A program made the position numbers and the translations under genes. Of a DNA stretch of 64,000 nt, positions 1-8,571 are shown in pieces. Below the pieces are notes generated by a model, which did not search any database, was not told where the DNA came from, and saw only the letters and a list, made by a program, of their open reading frames with translations. This DNA comes from Stutzerimonas azotifigens (GTDB taxonomy: Bacteria > Pseudomonadota > Gammaproteobacteria > Pseudomonadales > Pseudomonadaceae), in NCBI RefSeq assembly GCF_013522725.1, contig NZ_JAAMRF010000001.1, positions 372,001-436,000 of the forward strand, read 5' to 3'. Numbering within the stretch: the stretch's first letter is position 1; each line of letters begins with the position of its first letter.

Positions 1-2
1 TC

Positions 3-809
3 CTCCTGATCGATGACCGCGTCGGTTACGTCGGAGGGGCCGGCATCACCGACGAGTTCTGGAATCCAGATGACCCGAGCGAGCACTGGCACGAAGCGAT
101 GGCGGAAATCGGTGGCCCGCTGCTGGCGGACTGGCAACGCCTGTTCGAAGCGCAGTGGGTGCATTGCCTGAAGCGACGTATCTGGCAATTGCCGGTGCCG
201 GTCCGGCCGCCGCGGATTCCGCCCAGCCCGATGGCTACCGAGGGCATGGGCCGTGTGGCCTACGCGGCGGCGCGCCAGCACCGCGATGTGCTGCACAGTC
301 TGCTGCGCAATATCCGACTGGCCAAGGACAGGATCTGGCTGGCTACTCCCTATTTCCTGCCAACTGGCAAGGTCCGCCGCGCCCTGATCCGCGCGGCTCG
401 ACGCGGGGTCGACGTGCGCCTGCTGCTGACCAGTCGCAACACCGATCATCCGCCGGTACGTTATGCCGGGCAGCGCTACTACCCACGCTTGCTGAGAGTC
501 GGCGTGCGCATCTTCGAATATCAGCCACACTTCCTGCACCTGAAGATGGTGCTGGTGGACGACTGGGTCAGCGTCGGTTCCTGCAACTTCGATCACTGGA
601 ACCTGCGCTGGAATCTGGAAGCCAATCTCGAAGTGATCGATCCGGGATTCGCCGGCGAGGCGGCGATGAGCTTCGAGCAGGATTTTCAGCAGAGTCTGGA
701 AATCGATATGGCGCAGTGGAAGCATCGACCGTTGTTCACCCGCGTGCATCAGCGTTTGTGGGGCACGCTCGACAAGCTGCTGATCAACGTTTTCAACCGC
801 AGCGGCTGA
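3..809 (+). CDS. Phospholipase D / cardiolipin synthase-like protein (5' partial)
   Basis: The reading frame is open from the window edge, so the N-terminus is missing. The visible part starts with the tail of a first HKD domain (LLIDDRVGYVGGAGITDEFW) and carries a complete second one: HLKMVLVDDWVSVGSCNFD fits HxKx4D followed by GSxN. Such two-HKD proteins transfer phosphatidyl groups, as in cardiolipin synthases ClsA/ClsB, at the inner membrane. No membrane segment is seen in the visible part, which favours a ClsB-like or other soluble PLD over ClsA. The exact substrate cannot be told. The next gene follows after 40 bases on the same strand. Confidence 0.85.
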   Translation, partial: LLIDDRVGYVGGAGITDEFWNPDDPSEHWHEAMAEIGGPLLADWQRLFEAQWVHCLKRRIWQLPVPVRPPRIPPSPMATEGMGRVAYAAARQHRDVLHSLLRNIRLAKDRIWLATPYFLPTGKVRRALIRAARRGVDVRLLLTSRNTDHPPVRYAGQRYYPRLLRVGVRIFEYQPHFLHLKMVLVDDWVSVGSCNFDHWNLRWNLEANLEVIDPGFAGEAAMSFEQDFQQSLEIDMAQWKHRPLFTRVHQRLWGTLDKLLINVFNRSG

Positions 810-849
810 GCCGCCAGCCTTTTAAGCCTTTTCACCGGAGGACACGCAC

Positions 850-1431
850 ATGGCCGCGAAAAAGATTCTGATGCTGGTGGGAGACTACGTCGAAGACTAC
901 GAAACCATGGTCCCATTCCAGGCACTGCTGATGGTTGGGCACAACGTCCATGCGGTCTGCCCCGACAAGAAGGCGGGGGAGACGGTGCGTACCGCTATCC
1001 ACGACTTCGAAGGCGAGCAGACCTATAGCGAAAAGCCCGGGCATCGGTTTGCGCTCAATTTCGACTTCGCCCAGGTGCGCGAGCAGGATTATGACGCGCT
1101 GGTGATTCCAGGCGGTCGTGCTCCGGAGTACCTGCGCCTCAATGACCAGGTGCTGGCGCTGGTCAGGGCCTTCGCCGAAGCGCGCAAGCCGATCGCGGCG
1201 GTGTGCCATGGCGCCCAGTTGCTGGCCGCAGCGGGCGTGCTGCAAGGGCGAGGCTGCAGCGCCTATCCGGCGTGTGCCCCTGAGGTGAAGCTGGCCGGCG
1301 GCGAGTTCGTCGACATCCCGGTCGATCAGGCGCACACCGAAGGCAATCTGGTCACGGCCCCCGCCTGGCCTGCTCATCCGGCCTGGCTGGCGGCGTTTCT
1401 CAAGCTGCTCGGTACCGAGATCCGTCTGTGA
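850..1431 (+). CDS. DJ-1/PfpI family protein
   Basis: This 193-residue protein has the class I glutamine-amidotransferase-like fold of the DJ-1/PfpI family. The nucleophile elbow AAVCHG places the reactive cysteine at about residue 119 with His120 beside it, and the acidic partner is probably in the VEDYE segment near residue 15. Family members act as glyoxalase/deglycase-type stress enzymes or as proteases; the sequence alone does not decide. A GGAGG ribosome-binding site lies 8 bases before the ATG. The gene follows the PLD gene closely and may be cotranscribed with it. Confidence 0.85.
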   Translation: MAAKKILMLVGDYVEDYETMVPFQALLMVGHNVHAVCPDKKAGETVRTAIHDFEGEQTYSEKPGHRFALNFDFAQVREQDYDALVIPGGRAPEYLRLNDQVLALVRAFAEARKPIAAVCHGAQLLAAAGVLQGRGCSAYPACAPEVKLAGGEFVDIPVDQAHTEGNLVTAPAWPAHPAWLAAFLKLLGTEIRL

Positions 1432-1513
1432 TCGAAATGGCTGCGGCGGCTTTGCCCGACGCAGCCGCTTTCACTATGCTGTCGGCCCTTCATCGACCAA
1501 GGCGAGGCTCACA

Positions 1514-1735
1514 GTGCCCGACTCTTCCCACGACCCGCTGCACGGCGTGACGCTCGAGGCCATGCTCGTCGAGCTTCAGGCCCGTTACGGTTGGGATGGC
1601 CTTGCCCAGCGTATCGATATTCGCTGCTTCAAGAGCGAGCCGAGCATCAAGTCCAGCCTGACCTTTCTGCGTCGTACCCCCTGGGCGCGGGAAAAGGTCG
1701 AGGCGCTGTTCGTGCGGATGCGCCAGTCGCGCTGA
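1514..1735 (+). CDS. VF530-family (DUF2132) small DNA-binding-like protein
   Basis: The 73-residue product begins at a GTG codon. The pattern DPLHGVTLEAMLVELQ...YGWDGLAQRIDIRCFKSEPSIKSSLTFLRRTPWAREKVE is typical of the VF530 family, named after a Vibrio fischeri protein with a helical, putatively DNA-binding fold. Members are short and common in gammaproteobacteria, and no precise function is established. The gene ends just before a bidirectional terminator shared with the convergent fumarase gene. Confidence 0.85.
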   Translation: MPDSSHDPLHGVTLEAMLVELQARYGWDGLAQRIDIRCFKSEPSIKSSLTFLRRTPWAREKVEALFVRMRQSR

Positions 1736-1756
1736 TGCGGGATCGGAACCGCGCGC

Positions 1757-1792
1757 AATAAAAAGCCCGGCGCAAGGCCGGGCTTTTTATTG
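1757..1792. terminator. Bidirectional rho-independent terminator
   Basis: A stem AAAAAGCCCGGC / GCCGGGCTTTTT with a short loop has a U-tract on both strands. It lies between two convergent genes (VF530 protein on plus, fumarase on minus) and can end both transcripts. Confidence 0.9.
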
Positions 1793-1800
1793 CCGGTGGG

Positions 1801-3324
1801 TTACTGCACTTCCACCGCCAGGCTTTCCGCGATCTTCTTGTTCCAGATCGCCGGGCCGGTGATGTGCACCGATTCGCCCTGGGTGTCCACGGCGACCGTG
1901 ACAGGCATGTCCTTGACGTCGAATTCGTAGATCGCTTCCATGCCCAGCTCGGGGAATGCCAGCGTCTTGGAACCCTTGATCGCCTGCGACACGAGGTAGG
2001 CAGCGCCACCGACGGCCATCAGGTAGACCGCCTTGTTGTCGCGAATCGCGTCGATGGCGATCGGGCCGCGCTCGGACTTGCCGATCATGCCGAGCAGGCC
2101 GGTGCTTTCCAGGATCTGGCGGGTGAACTTGTCCATCCGCGTCGCGGTGGTGGGGCCGGCCGGTCCTACCACTTCGTCGCCGACCGGATCGACCGGGCCA
2201 ACGTAATAGATGAAGCGGCCCTTGAGGTCCACTGGCAGCTGCTCGCCCTTGTTGAGCATGTCGACCATGCGCTTGTGGGCGGCGTCGCGGCCGGTGAGCA
2301 TCTTGCCGTTGAGCAGCAGGGTCTCGCCCGGCTTCCACGCCTGTACTTCTTCCGGCGTGATGGTATCCAGGTTGACCCGGCGCGCGGACGGGCCAGCTTC
2401 CCAGACGATATCCGGGTAGGCGTCCAGCGGCGGCGCTTCCAGCTCGGCGGGACCGGAGCCGTCGAGGATGAAATGCGCGTGGCGGGTGGCTGCGCAGTTG
2501 GGGATCATGCACACCGGCAGGCTCGCGGCATGGGTCGGGTAGTCCATGATCTTGACGTCGAGCACGGTGGTCAGGCCGCCCAGGCCCTGGGCACCGATGC
2601 CGAGCTGGTTGACCTTCTCGAACAGCTCCAGGCGCAGCTCCTCGATACGGTTCTGCGGGCCGCGAGCCTTGAGTTCGTGGATGTCGATCGGCTCCATCAG
2701 CACTTCCTTGGCCATTACCGCGGCTTTCTCGGCGGTGCCGCCGATACCGATGCCGAGCATGCCCGGCGGACACCAGCCAGCGCCCATGGTCGGTACGGTT
2801 TTCAGCACCCAGTCGACGATCGAGTCGGACGGGTTGAGCATGGCCATCTTCGACTTGTTTTCCGAGCCGCCACCCTTGGCCGCCACGTCGACTTCCACGG
2901 TATTGCCGGGCACGATCGAGTAGTGGATGACCGCCGGGGTGTTGTCCTTGGTGTTTTTGCGGGAACCCGCCGGGTCGGCGAGGATCGAAGCTCGAAGCAC
3001 GTTCTCCGGCAGGTTGTAGGCCCGACGCACGCCTTCGTTGATCATGTCGTCGAGGCTCATGCTGGCGCCGTCCCAGCGGACGTCCATACCGACCTTGACG
3101 AACACGGTGACGATGCCGGTGTCCTGGCAGATCGGGCGGTGGCCGGTGGCACACATGCGTGAGTTGATCAGGATCTGAGCCATGGAATCGCGTGCAGCCG
3201 GAGATTCTTCACGCAGGTAGGCTTCGTGCATGGCCTGAATGAAGTCGAGGGGGTGGTAATAGGAAATGAACTGTAGGGCATCGGCGACGCTTTGAATCAG
3301 GTCGTCTTGCTTGATCACGGTCAT
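1801..3324 (-). CDS. Fumarate hydratase, class I (iron-sulfur)
   Basis: This 507-residue protein interconverts fumarate and malate in the TCA cycle. It is a class I fumarase with fused alpha and beta domains, a [4Fe-4S]-dependent type. The N-terminal domain has SRMCATGHRPICQDTG, holding cysteines near the cluster site, and the C-terminal part has GGAAYLVSQAIKG and GMEAIYEFDVKDMPVTVAVD, as in FumA/FumB and TtdB-like sequences. Length fits the family. An AGAGG ribosome-binding site precedes the ATG. It is divergent from the diguanylate cyclase gene, an arrangement also known beside sadC in Pseudomonas. Confidence 0.95.
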   Translation of the reverse strand: MTVIKQDDLIQSVADALQFISYYHPLDFIQAMHEAYLREESPAARDSMAQILINSRMCATGHRPICQDTGIVTVFVKVGMDVRWDGASMSLDDMINEGVRRAYNLPENVLRASILADPAGSRKNTKDNTPAVIHYSIVPGNTVEVDVAAKGGGSENKSKMAMLNPSDSIVDWVLKTVPTMGAGWCPPGMLGIGIGGTAEKAAVMAKEVLMEPIDIHELKARGPQNRIEELRLELFEKVNQLGIGAQGLGGLTTVLDVKIMDYPTHAASLPVCMIPNCAATRHAHFILDGSGPAELEAPPLDAYPDIVWEAGPSARRVNLDTITPEEVQAWKPGETLLLNGKMLTGRDAAHKRMVDMLNKGEQLPVDLKGRFIYYVGPVDPVGDEVVGPAGPTTATRMDKFTRQILESTGLLGMIGKSERGPIAIDAIRDNKAVYLMAVGGAAYLVSQAIKGSKTLAFPELGMEAIYEFDVKDMPVTVAVDTQGESVHITGPAIWNKKIAESLAVEVQ

Positions 3325-3480
3325 GCTGCGCGTCCTCTAGGGGGGGCGGGAACAACCGAGGCACGCCGAGCCAGGCAGCTGGCGTGCTCTCGCAGGAAAA
3401 ACGCGCGGCAGTATAGCGCGCTGCATTGAATGGACACAGCCGCAGGAGAGAAGGGATGCGCACTAGGTTTTCGTCTGGCT

Positions 3481-3509
3481 TTGACGTATTTTGCTATCAA
3501 AATGATATT
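3481..3509 (+). promoter_or_regulatory. Candidate sigma-70 promoter of the diguanylate cyclase gene
   Basis: TTGACG (3481-3486), a 17-base spacer and GATATT (3504-3509) match five of six and four of six consensus positions. The expected transcription start is almost at the first ATG (3515). The message would therefore be leaderless, or translation starts at ATG 3524 or 3533. This is inference from the motif only. Confidence 0.45.
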
Positions 3510-3514
3510 GCGGG

Positions 3515-4651
3515 ATGGACCCCATGGGCGTGATGCGCGATGACGGGGCTCAGCAGGCGCTACAGCTTTTGCTGCTCAAACGCTTCGGCATGGCCGCAGG
3601 AACCTATGCGCTGGCTTTACTGCTTACCTGGCTGACCGTAGTCGGCGGGTTCTACCAGGCACCGGCCAGCACGGCGGTAGCATCCGGCGGGATGATTGTC
3701 GGTAGTCAACTGGTCTTCCTTTATTTCTTCCGCAGTGGGCTCAACCTCCGCTTCGAGGACCCGAGCCTGACCGAGCCTCAGGTCCTGGTCGGGCTGCTCT
3801 GGCTGACCTATTTCCTCGCGCATCTGGGCGAGGCCCGTGGCTCGCTGATCGTCCTCTATATCCTGGTGCTGCTGTTCGCCGCCTTCAGCCTCAGACCCCT
3901 GGTCTTCGTACGCTGCGCAGCCCTTGCGTTTTGCAGCTATGCCGGGCTCAACCTGTGGGATCACTTCAATCGGGTGCTGGTACAGCCAAAACTCGCGCTG
4001 CTAGAGGCCTGCGTGCTGCTGGTGATGCTGGTCTGGATGAGCCTCTTCGTCAGTTACCTGTACCAGATGCGCCAGCGGATGCGGCAGCGGCGTTTCGCCT
4101 TGCAGGCCCATCAGGAGACGCTGCGTGGAATGATGCGCCAGCTCGAAGACCTGGCATCTACCGACGAGCTGACCGGACTGTTCAATCGGCGGCATTTCAT
4201 CAAGCTGGCCGAGGCCGATATCAGGCGCCTTCGACCGGGACATCGCTCGGGCCTGGCGCTGATCGATCTGGATCATTTCAAGCGCATCAACGATGTGCAT
4301 GGCCACGCCACCGGAGATCTGGTGCTGCAGTGCTTCGCCAGCATCGCCCGGGGCTGCCTGCGAGAGGGCGACATTCTGGCCCGCTACGGTGGCGAAGAGT
4401 TCGTCCTGCTGCTGCCGGATACCGAGCCGGAGACTTTCACGGCCTGTTGCGAGCGTCTGCGCGAAGCTTTCGCTGCGGCCGAAGTTCCAGATACCAATGT
4501 CGATGCTTCGCAGCTGAGCCTGTCGGTGGGCATGACCCTGCTGAACGCGAACGACGATCTGGAAGCGGCGCTGCAGCATGCCGACGAGGCGCTGTACGAG
4601 GCCAAGCGCAGCGGGCGCAATCGCTGTCAGGCATCCTGGGGTAGAGTGTGA
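3515..4651 (+). CDS. Membrane diguanylate cyclase (GGDEF), SadC-like by position
   Basis: The 378-residue protein has about six hydrophobic segments in residues 1-195 followed by a GGDEF domain. The active-site loop reads GGEEF at residues 292-296. An RxxD inhibitory site (REGD, 283-286) sits exactly five residues upstream, so an active enzyme with c-di-GMP feedback inhibition is expected. Its place between class I fumarase and ferredoxin reductase/pyruvate kinase matches that of sadC in P. aeruginosa, although SadC is longer as I recall. In-frame ATGs at 3524 and 3533 are alternative starts. The stop codon overlaps the next start by one base. Confidence 0.9.
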   Translation: MDPMGVMRDDGAQQALQLLLLKRFGMAAGTYALALLLTWLTVVGGFYQAPASTAVASGGMIVGSQLVFLYFFRSGLNLRFEDPSLTEPQVLVGLLWLTYFLAHLGEARGSLIVLYILVLLFAAFSLRPLVFVRCAALAFCSYAGLNLWDHFNRVLVQPKLALLEACVLLVMLVWMSLFVSYLYQMRQRMRQRRFALQAHQETLRGMMRQLEDLASTDELTGLFNRRHFIKLAEADIRRLRPGHRSGLALIDLDHFKRINDVHGHATGDLVLQCFASIARGCLREGDILARYGGEEFVLLLPDTEPETFTACCERLREAFAAAEVPDTNVDASQLSLSVGMTLLNANDDLEAALQHADEALYEAKRSGRNRCQASWGRV

Positions 4652-5580
4652 TGCCTGAGCTGTGCTGCGCCGGGCAGTGCTGGTCGGTCGAGGCGGGTGC
4701 CAATCTGCTCGATGCGCTCAATCTCGCCGGTCATCGTGTGCCCTATAGCTGTCGTGCCGGCAGTTGCCATGCCTGCATGGTGCGTTGTACCGCAGGCCAA
4801 CCCGAGGATGCCAGACCAGACGCGTTGCCATTCGACCAACGTGCGGCAGGCTGGCGTCTGGCCTGCCAGTGCCGCGTCCGCGAGAGCCTGAACGTCGAGG
4901 TCTACGATCCCGAGCGAGAAGGCATTCCAGCAAACGTGCAGCACCTCGACTGGCCAGCCAAGGGCATCGCCCGGCTACGCTTGCAGCCCCAGCGGCCCTT
5001 TCGCTACAACGCCGGCCAGCATGTTCTGCTCTGGACCGAACAGGGCGTCGCCCGGCCCTATTCGCTGGCCAGTCTTCCTGCCGAGGATGCCTGGCTGGAG
5101 TTTCATGTGGATTGTCGCAACCCCGGAGCCTTCAGCGAGGCTGTGCGCCATCTTTCGCTGGGCGATACCTTGCGCCTGGGCAACCTGCATGGCGGGGCGC
5201 TGCATTACGATCCGCTCTGGGAAAATCAGCCGCTGCTCCTGCTCGCCAGCGGGACTGGTCTCGCGCCGCTGTGGGCGATCCTTCGCGAGGCGCTGCGTCA
5301 GGGGCATACGGCGCCGATCCGGCTGATTCATGTTGGCTACGGCTATTTGGGCGAGGCGCTGGAGGCGCTGGCCCTGTCGCAACCGCAGGTAGAGGTGGAG
5401 CGGGTTGAGGAAGGGCAGGAATGGCTCGCCTCGCTGCAACCGACCTCGCGGCGGACTATCGCGTTGCTCTGTGGGGGGGATGGCTTCGTCGAGGCGGCTT
5501 CACGGCGTCTGTTCATGACCGGCTTGCCGCGTGGCCAGATATTCAGTGACACCTTCGTGTCTGCAAAGCACGACGCATAA
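4651..5580 (+). CDS. 2Fe-2S ferredoxin / FAD-NAD(P)H reductase fusion
   Basis: The N-terminal plant-type ferredoxin domain has Cys34, Cys39, Cys42 (CRAGSCHAC) and Cys72 (RLACQ). It is followed by an FNR-like reductase with the flavin motif RPYSLAS and the nucleotide-binding segment LLLASGTGLAPLWAIL. Such fusions pass electrons from NAD(P)H through flavin and the iron-sulfur cluster to a partner oxygenase or reductase, as in class I and III oxygenase reductases. No oxygenase is encoded nearby, so the partner is unknown. The ATG overlaps the cyclase stop by one base, suggesting translational coupling. The GTG at 4648 is a less likely start. Confidence 0.9.
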   Translation: MPELCCAGQCWSVEAGANLLDALNLAGHRVPYSCRAGSCHACMVRCTAGQPEDARPDALPFDQRAAGWRLACQCRVRESLNVEVYDPEREGIPANVQHLDWPAKGIARLRLQPQRPFRYNAGQHVLLWTEQGVARPYSLASLPAEDAWLEFHVDCRNPGAFSEAVRHLSLGDTLRLGNLHGGALHYDPLWENQPLLLLASGTGLAPLWAILREALRQGHTAPIRLIHVGYGYLGEALEALALSQPQVEVERVEEGQEWLASLQPTSRRTIALLCGGDGFVEAASRRLFMTGLPRGQIFSDTFVSAKHDA

Positions 5581-5611
5581 AAAAAGCGGAGGGGCCAGAG
5601 GCGCTCCGCTT
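5580..5611 (-). terminator. Terminator of pyruvate kinase gene
   Basis: Read on the minus strand, AAGCGGAG (5604-5611) pairs with CTCCGCTT (5584-5591) and is followed by a run of T. It touches the stop codon of the convergent reductase gene. Confidence 0.8.
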
Positions 5612-5627
5612 GGTACCGTCAGCTCGA

Positions 5628-7079
5628 TCAGACCAGCGCTTCGCCAACGTGCAACAGCTTCATGCTGTTGGTGCCGCCGATGGTGTGGTAGCTGTCGCCC
5701 TTGGTCAGGATCACCCAGTCGCCCGGCTGAACCAGGCCGCGCTGCAGCAGTTCGTTCACCGCGGCCTGGCTGACGCTTTCGCTGCGCTCGATGGAAGGGT
5801 CGAACGGGATGGTGTACACGCCGCGGAACAGCGCGACCCGAGCCTGGGTTTCGCGGTTCGGCGCGAAGGCATAGATCGGTACCGACGACCGGATGCGCGA
5901 CATGATCAACGGGGTGAAACCGCTCTCGGTCAGGCTGATGATCGCCTTGACGCCCGGGAAGTGGTTGGCCGTATACATCGCCGCCAGGGCGATGCTCTCG
6001 TCGCAACGGTCGAAGCTATGGCCCAGGCGATGGCTCGATTTCTGGCTGGTGGGATGCTTCTCGGCGCCGAGGCAGACCCGGGCCATGGCCTTGACCGCTT
6101 CGACCGGATAGGCACCGGCAGCGCTTTCGGCCGAGAGCATCACCGCGTCGGTGTAGTCCAGCACGGCGTTCGCCACGTCGGAGACCTCGGCGCGGGTGGG
6201 CATCGGGTTGGCGATCATCGACTCCATCATCTGGGTCGCGGTGATCACCGCTTTGTTGTAGCGACGCGCGTGCAGAATGATCTTTTTCTGGATGCCGACC
6301 AACTCCGCGTCGCCAACCTCGACGCCTAGGTCGCCGCGCGCCACCATCACCGCATCGCTGGCGCGAATCAGCCCATCGAGCGCTTCGTCGTCGGCCACGG
6401 CCTCGGCCCGTTCGATCTTCGCGACCAGCCAGGCCGTGCCACCGGACTCGTCACGCAGACGGCGCGCCAGCTCCATGTCGGCGGCATCGCGGGGGAAGGA
6501 CACGGCCAGGTAGTCAAGTTCCATTTCCGCGGCCAGCTTGATGTCGGCCTTGTCCTTGGCGGTCAGCGCCGGGGCGGTCAGGCCGCCACCGCGACGGTTG
6601 ATGCCCTTGTGGTCCGACAGCGGGCCGCCGATCAGGACCTTGCAGTGCAGCTCGTCGGCGGTCTTGTGTTCGACGCACATCACTACACGGCCATCGTCGA
6701 GCAGCAGCTCGTCGTTGACCGAGCAATCGCTGATCAGGTCCGGGTAGTCGATACCGACCACCTCCTGGGTACCGGCGTCGCGCGGATGGGTGACGGAGAA
6801 GCGGAACAGATCGCCTTCCTTGAGCTCGATGCGCTTGTCGGCGAATTTGGCGATGCGGATCTTCGGGCCCTGCAGGTCGCCGAGCAGCGCCACATAGCGC
6901 CCGTGCTTGGCGGCGATTTCGCGGATCAGGCGCGCTCGAGCCTTGTGCTCGTCCGGCGTGCCGTGGGAAAAGTTGAGGCGTGCAACGTTGAGCCCGGCAA
7001 GGATCAGTTGTTCGATCACTTCCGGAGAATTGCTGGCGGGGCCGAGGGTGGCGACGATTTTGGTACGACGCGAGGTCAT
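5628..7079 (-). CDS. pyk: Pyruvate kinase
   Basis: The 483-residue enzyme converts phosphoenolpyruvate and ADP to pyruvate and ATP, the last step of glycolysis. The N-terminus MTSRRTKIVATLGPAS, the active-site region AKIERAEAV, the metal-binding MVARGDLGVEVG and ITATQMMESMI are all typical. Length fits the PykA type. The start is ATG with AAGGAGT upstream. The gene is monocistronic, bounded by its own terminator and convergent with the ferredoxin-reductase gene. Confidence 0.97.
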   Translation of the reverse strand: MTSRRTKIVATLGPASNSPEVIEQLILAGLNVARLNFSHGTPDEHKARARLIREIAAKHGRYVALLGDLQGPKIRIAKFADKRIELKEGDLFRFSVTHPRDAGTQEVVGIDYPDLISDCSVNDELLLDDGRVVMCVEHKTADELHCKVLIGGPLSDHKGINRRGGGLTAPALTAKDKADIKLAAEMELDYLAVSFPRDAADMELARRLRDESGGTAWLVAKIERAEAVADDEALDGLIRASDAVMVARGDLGVEVGDAELVGIQKKIILHARRYNKAVITATQMMESMIANPMPTRAEVSDVANAVLDYTDAVMLSAESAAGAYPVEAVKAMARVCLGAEKHPTSQKSSHRLGHSFDRCDESIALAAMYTANHFPGVKAIISLTESGFTPLIMSRIRSSVPIYAFAPNRETQARVALFRGVYTIPFDPSIERSESVSQAAVNELLQRGLVQPGDWVILTKGDSYHTIGGTNSMKLLHVGEALV

Positions 7080-7233
7080 GCAAAGACTCCTTGTTCTGGC
7101 TGGCCTGGAGGCTACTACGCGCTGGCGCTGTAGTCATTGTTGCGCGGCACTACTCTTTGGGCATGGCACGTACGGCAGGAGCGGCTGCAGATTCTGCCCG
7201 GCCGGTCGATAACGTCCTCAACGGAGGATCCCC

Positions 7234-7611
7234 ATGCGCATTTTCATTCTGTTCACCCTGGCCATTCTAGCCACTGGCTGCAGCACCCAGAGCTCGCTCG
7301 ACCGCCACTTGAACAATGCCTATCAGCATTACGAGAGGGGCGACTGCGACAAGGCCATGCTCGAGCTGTCCCAGGCCGAACGCCGTAGCCGATCGCGCAG
7401 CTACCTGCAGCCGGAGATTTCGCTGTTGCGCGGCCAGTGCCTGGAACGTCAAGGGCTGTTCGTCGACGCCGCGCAGACCTACCAGTTCATCATCACCCGC
7501 TACCCGGCCAGCGAATATGCCTTCCGTTCGCGCGCCAGGCTGGAGACGCTGCGACAGTTGGGGCATTATCAGCCAAGCGAGCCGGCAAAGGTGCGTCCAG
7601 CCAAGCCTTGA
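7234..7611 (+). CDS. Small TPR-like lipoprotein
   Basis: The 125-residue product has a lipoprotein signal: MRIFILFTLAI followed by the lipobox LATGC, with lipidated Cys16. The mature part contains two helical repeats (AYQHYERGDCDKAMLELSQAE and QCLERQGLFVDAAQTYQFIITRYPASEYAFRSRARL) resembling tetratricopeptide repeats. It should sit at the outer or inner membrane facing the periplasm. The function is unknown; TPR lipoproteins often act as adaptors in envelope complexes. A GGAGG site precedes the ATG. Confidence 0.85.
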   Translation: MRIFILFTLAILATGCSTQSSLDRHLNNAYQHYERGDCDKAMLELSQAERRSRSRSYLQPEISLLRGQCLERQGLFVDAAQTYQFIITRYPASEYAFRSRARLETLRQLGHYQPSEPAKVRPAKP

Positions 7612-7642
7612 GTGCTCGCGGACGAAGCCAAGGAGGGATTCT

Positions 7643-8068
7643 GTGCGACTGTTCTTGTGGATTGCGTTGGCGTTGCCTTTGGTCGCATCGGCGCAGATTT
7701 ATCGCTGGACCGACGAGCAGGGGCGCGTGCAGTTTGGTCAGAACCCACCGGCTGGTGCCGAGCGGGTAGAGGTCAAGCCGCAGGTAATGGAGCGGGACGA
7801 CGCGGCGCATGAACGCCTGCAGCGGACAGAGCGCTTGTTCGAGGCGCGGCGCCAGGAGCAGCAGGCAGCCGGGGAGAAAGCGCAGAAGGTCCGGGCTGAG
7901 CGTGACGAGCGCTGCCAGCGTTTTCGCCGCGAGCTTGCGCAGCTGGCCGACGGCGGGCGTTTTTTTAGCACCGACGAGCGCGGCGAGCGGCAGTACTACA
8001 GCGAGACTCAGGTCGAGTCTGCGCGGCAATATTTGGCAGGCAGGATCAGCCGGGACTGTAGCGGCTGA
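7643..8068 (+). CDS. DUF4124 domain-containing secreted protein
   Basis: I place the start at GTG 7643 because an AGGAGG lies just upstream and a clear signal peptide follows (VRLFLWIALALPLVASA). The mature N-terminus QIYRWTDEQGRVQFGQNPPAGAERVEV is the DUF4124 signature (xYRWxDxxGxxxFxxxPP). The remainder is an arginine- and glutamate-rich, probably coiled-coil segment with two cysteines. The product is probably periplasmic; function is not known. It lies 31 bases after the lipoprotein gene and is likely cotranscribed. Confidence 0.85.
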   Translation: MRLFLWIALALPLVASAQIYRWTDEQGRVQFGQNPPAGAERVEVKPQVMERDDAAHERLQRTERLFEARRQEQQAAGEKAQKVRAERDERCQRFRRELAQLADGGRFFSTDERGERQYYSETQVESARQYLAGRISRDCSG

Positions 8069-8123
8069 CTGGCCGTAAAGTAATGCAGCAGCCATACTGG
8101 CAGCAGGTGGGGGAGGTCAGATC

Positions 8124-8567
8124 ATGCTCAACCAACGGCGTATCGAACGACACCAGTTGCCCTATTACCTCAAGGTTTTCAACCGTATCACCGACAAGCC
8201 GATGGGATTCATCGGCAACCTGTCGGAGAAAGGGCTGATGCTCATCAGCCCCTATCCCATGCTGGTCAATGCGCGGTTCGACATGCGCCTGAAAATCCCC
8301 GGCCAGGAGGGGCGCCTTCGTTATGTGGACTTTTCCGCGACCTGCCAGTGGACTCATGAAGACGTGACGCCGGGCAGCTTCGATTCGGGCTTCGCCCTGA
8401 TCGCGCCGTCGGCCGAGTTCGTCGGCATGATCAACGCGCTACAGCATTACTTCAGTTTCCAGTCGTTCGTTCCCACCGGTGGTTCGCCGAGCCCGGCGTG
8501 GCGCGAGGACGATGGCTATATGGAACCGATCGAGTCAGCGCCGACCCGGCGCGCTGAGCGCGGGTAA
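8124..8567 (+). CDS. PilZ domain c-di-GMP receptor
   Basis: The 147-residue single-domain protein has both PilZ ligand motifs: an arginine motif RRIERH (R-x3-R form) near residue 5 and NLSEKG (N/DxSxxG) near residue 33. It is therefore likely to bind c-di-GMP and pass the signal to a partner. A short tail beyond the beta barrel is rich in Pro and Arg. It is convergent with the DUF58 gene, with only four bases between the two stops. Two diguanylate cyclases are encoded in the same window. Confidence 0.88.
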   Translation: MLNQRRIERHQLPYYLKVFNRITDKPMGFIGNLSEKGLMLISPYPMLVNARFDMRLKIPGQEGRLRYVDFSATCQWTHEDVTPGSFDSGFALIAPSAEFVGMINALQHYFSFQSFVPTGGSPSPAWREDDGYMEPIESAPTRRAERG

Positions 8568-8571
8568 AGGA

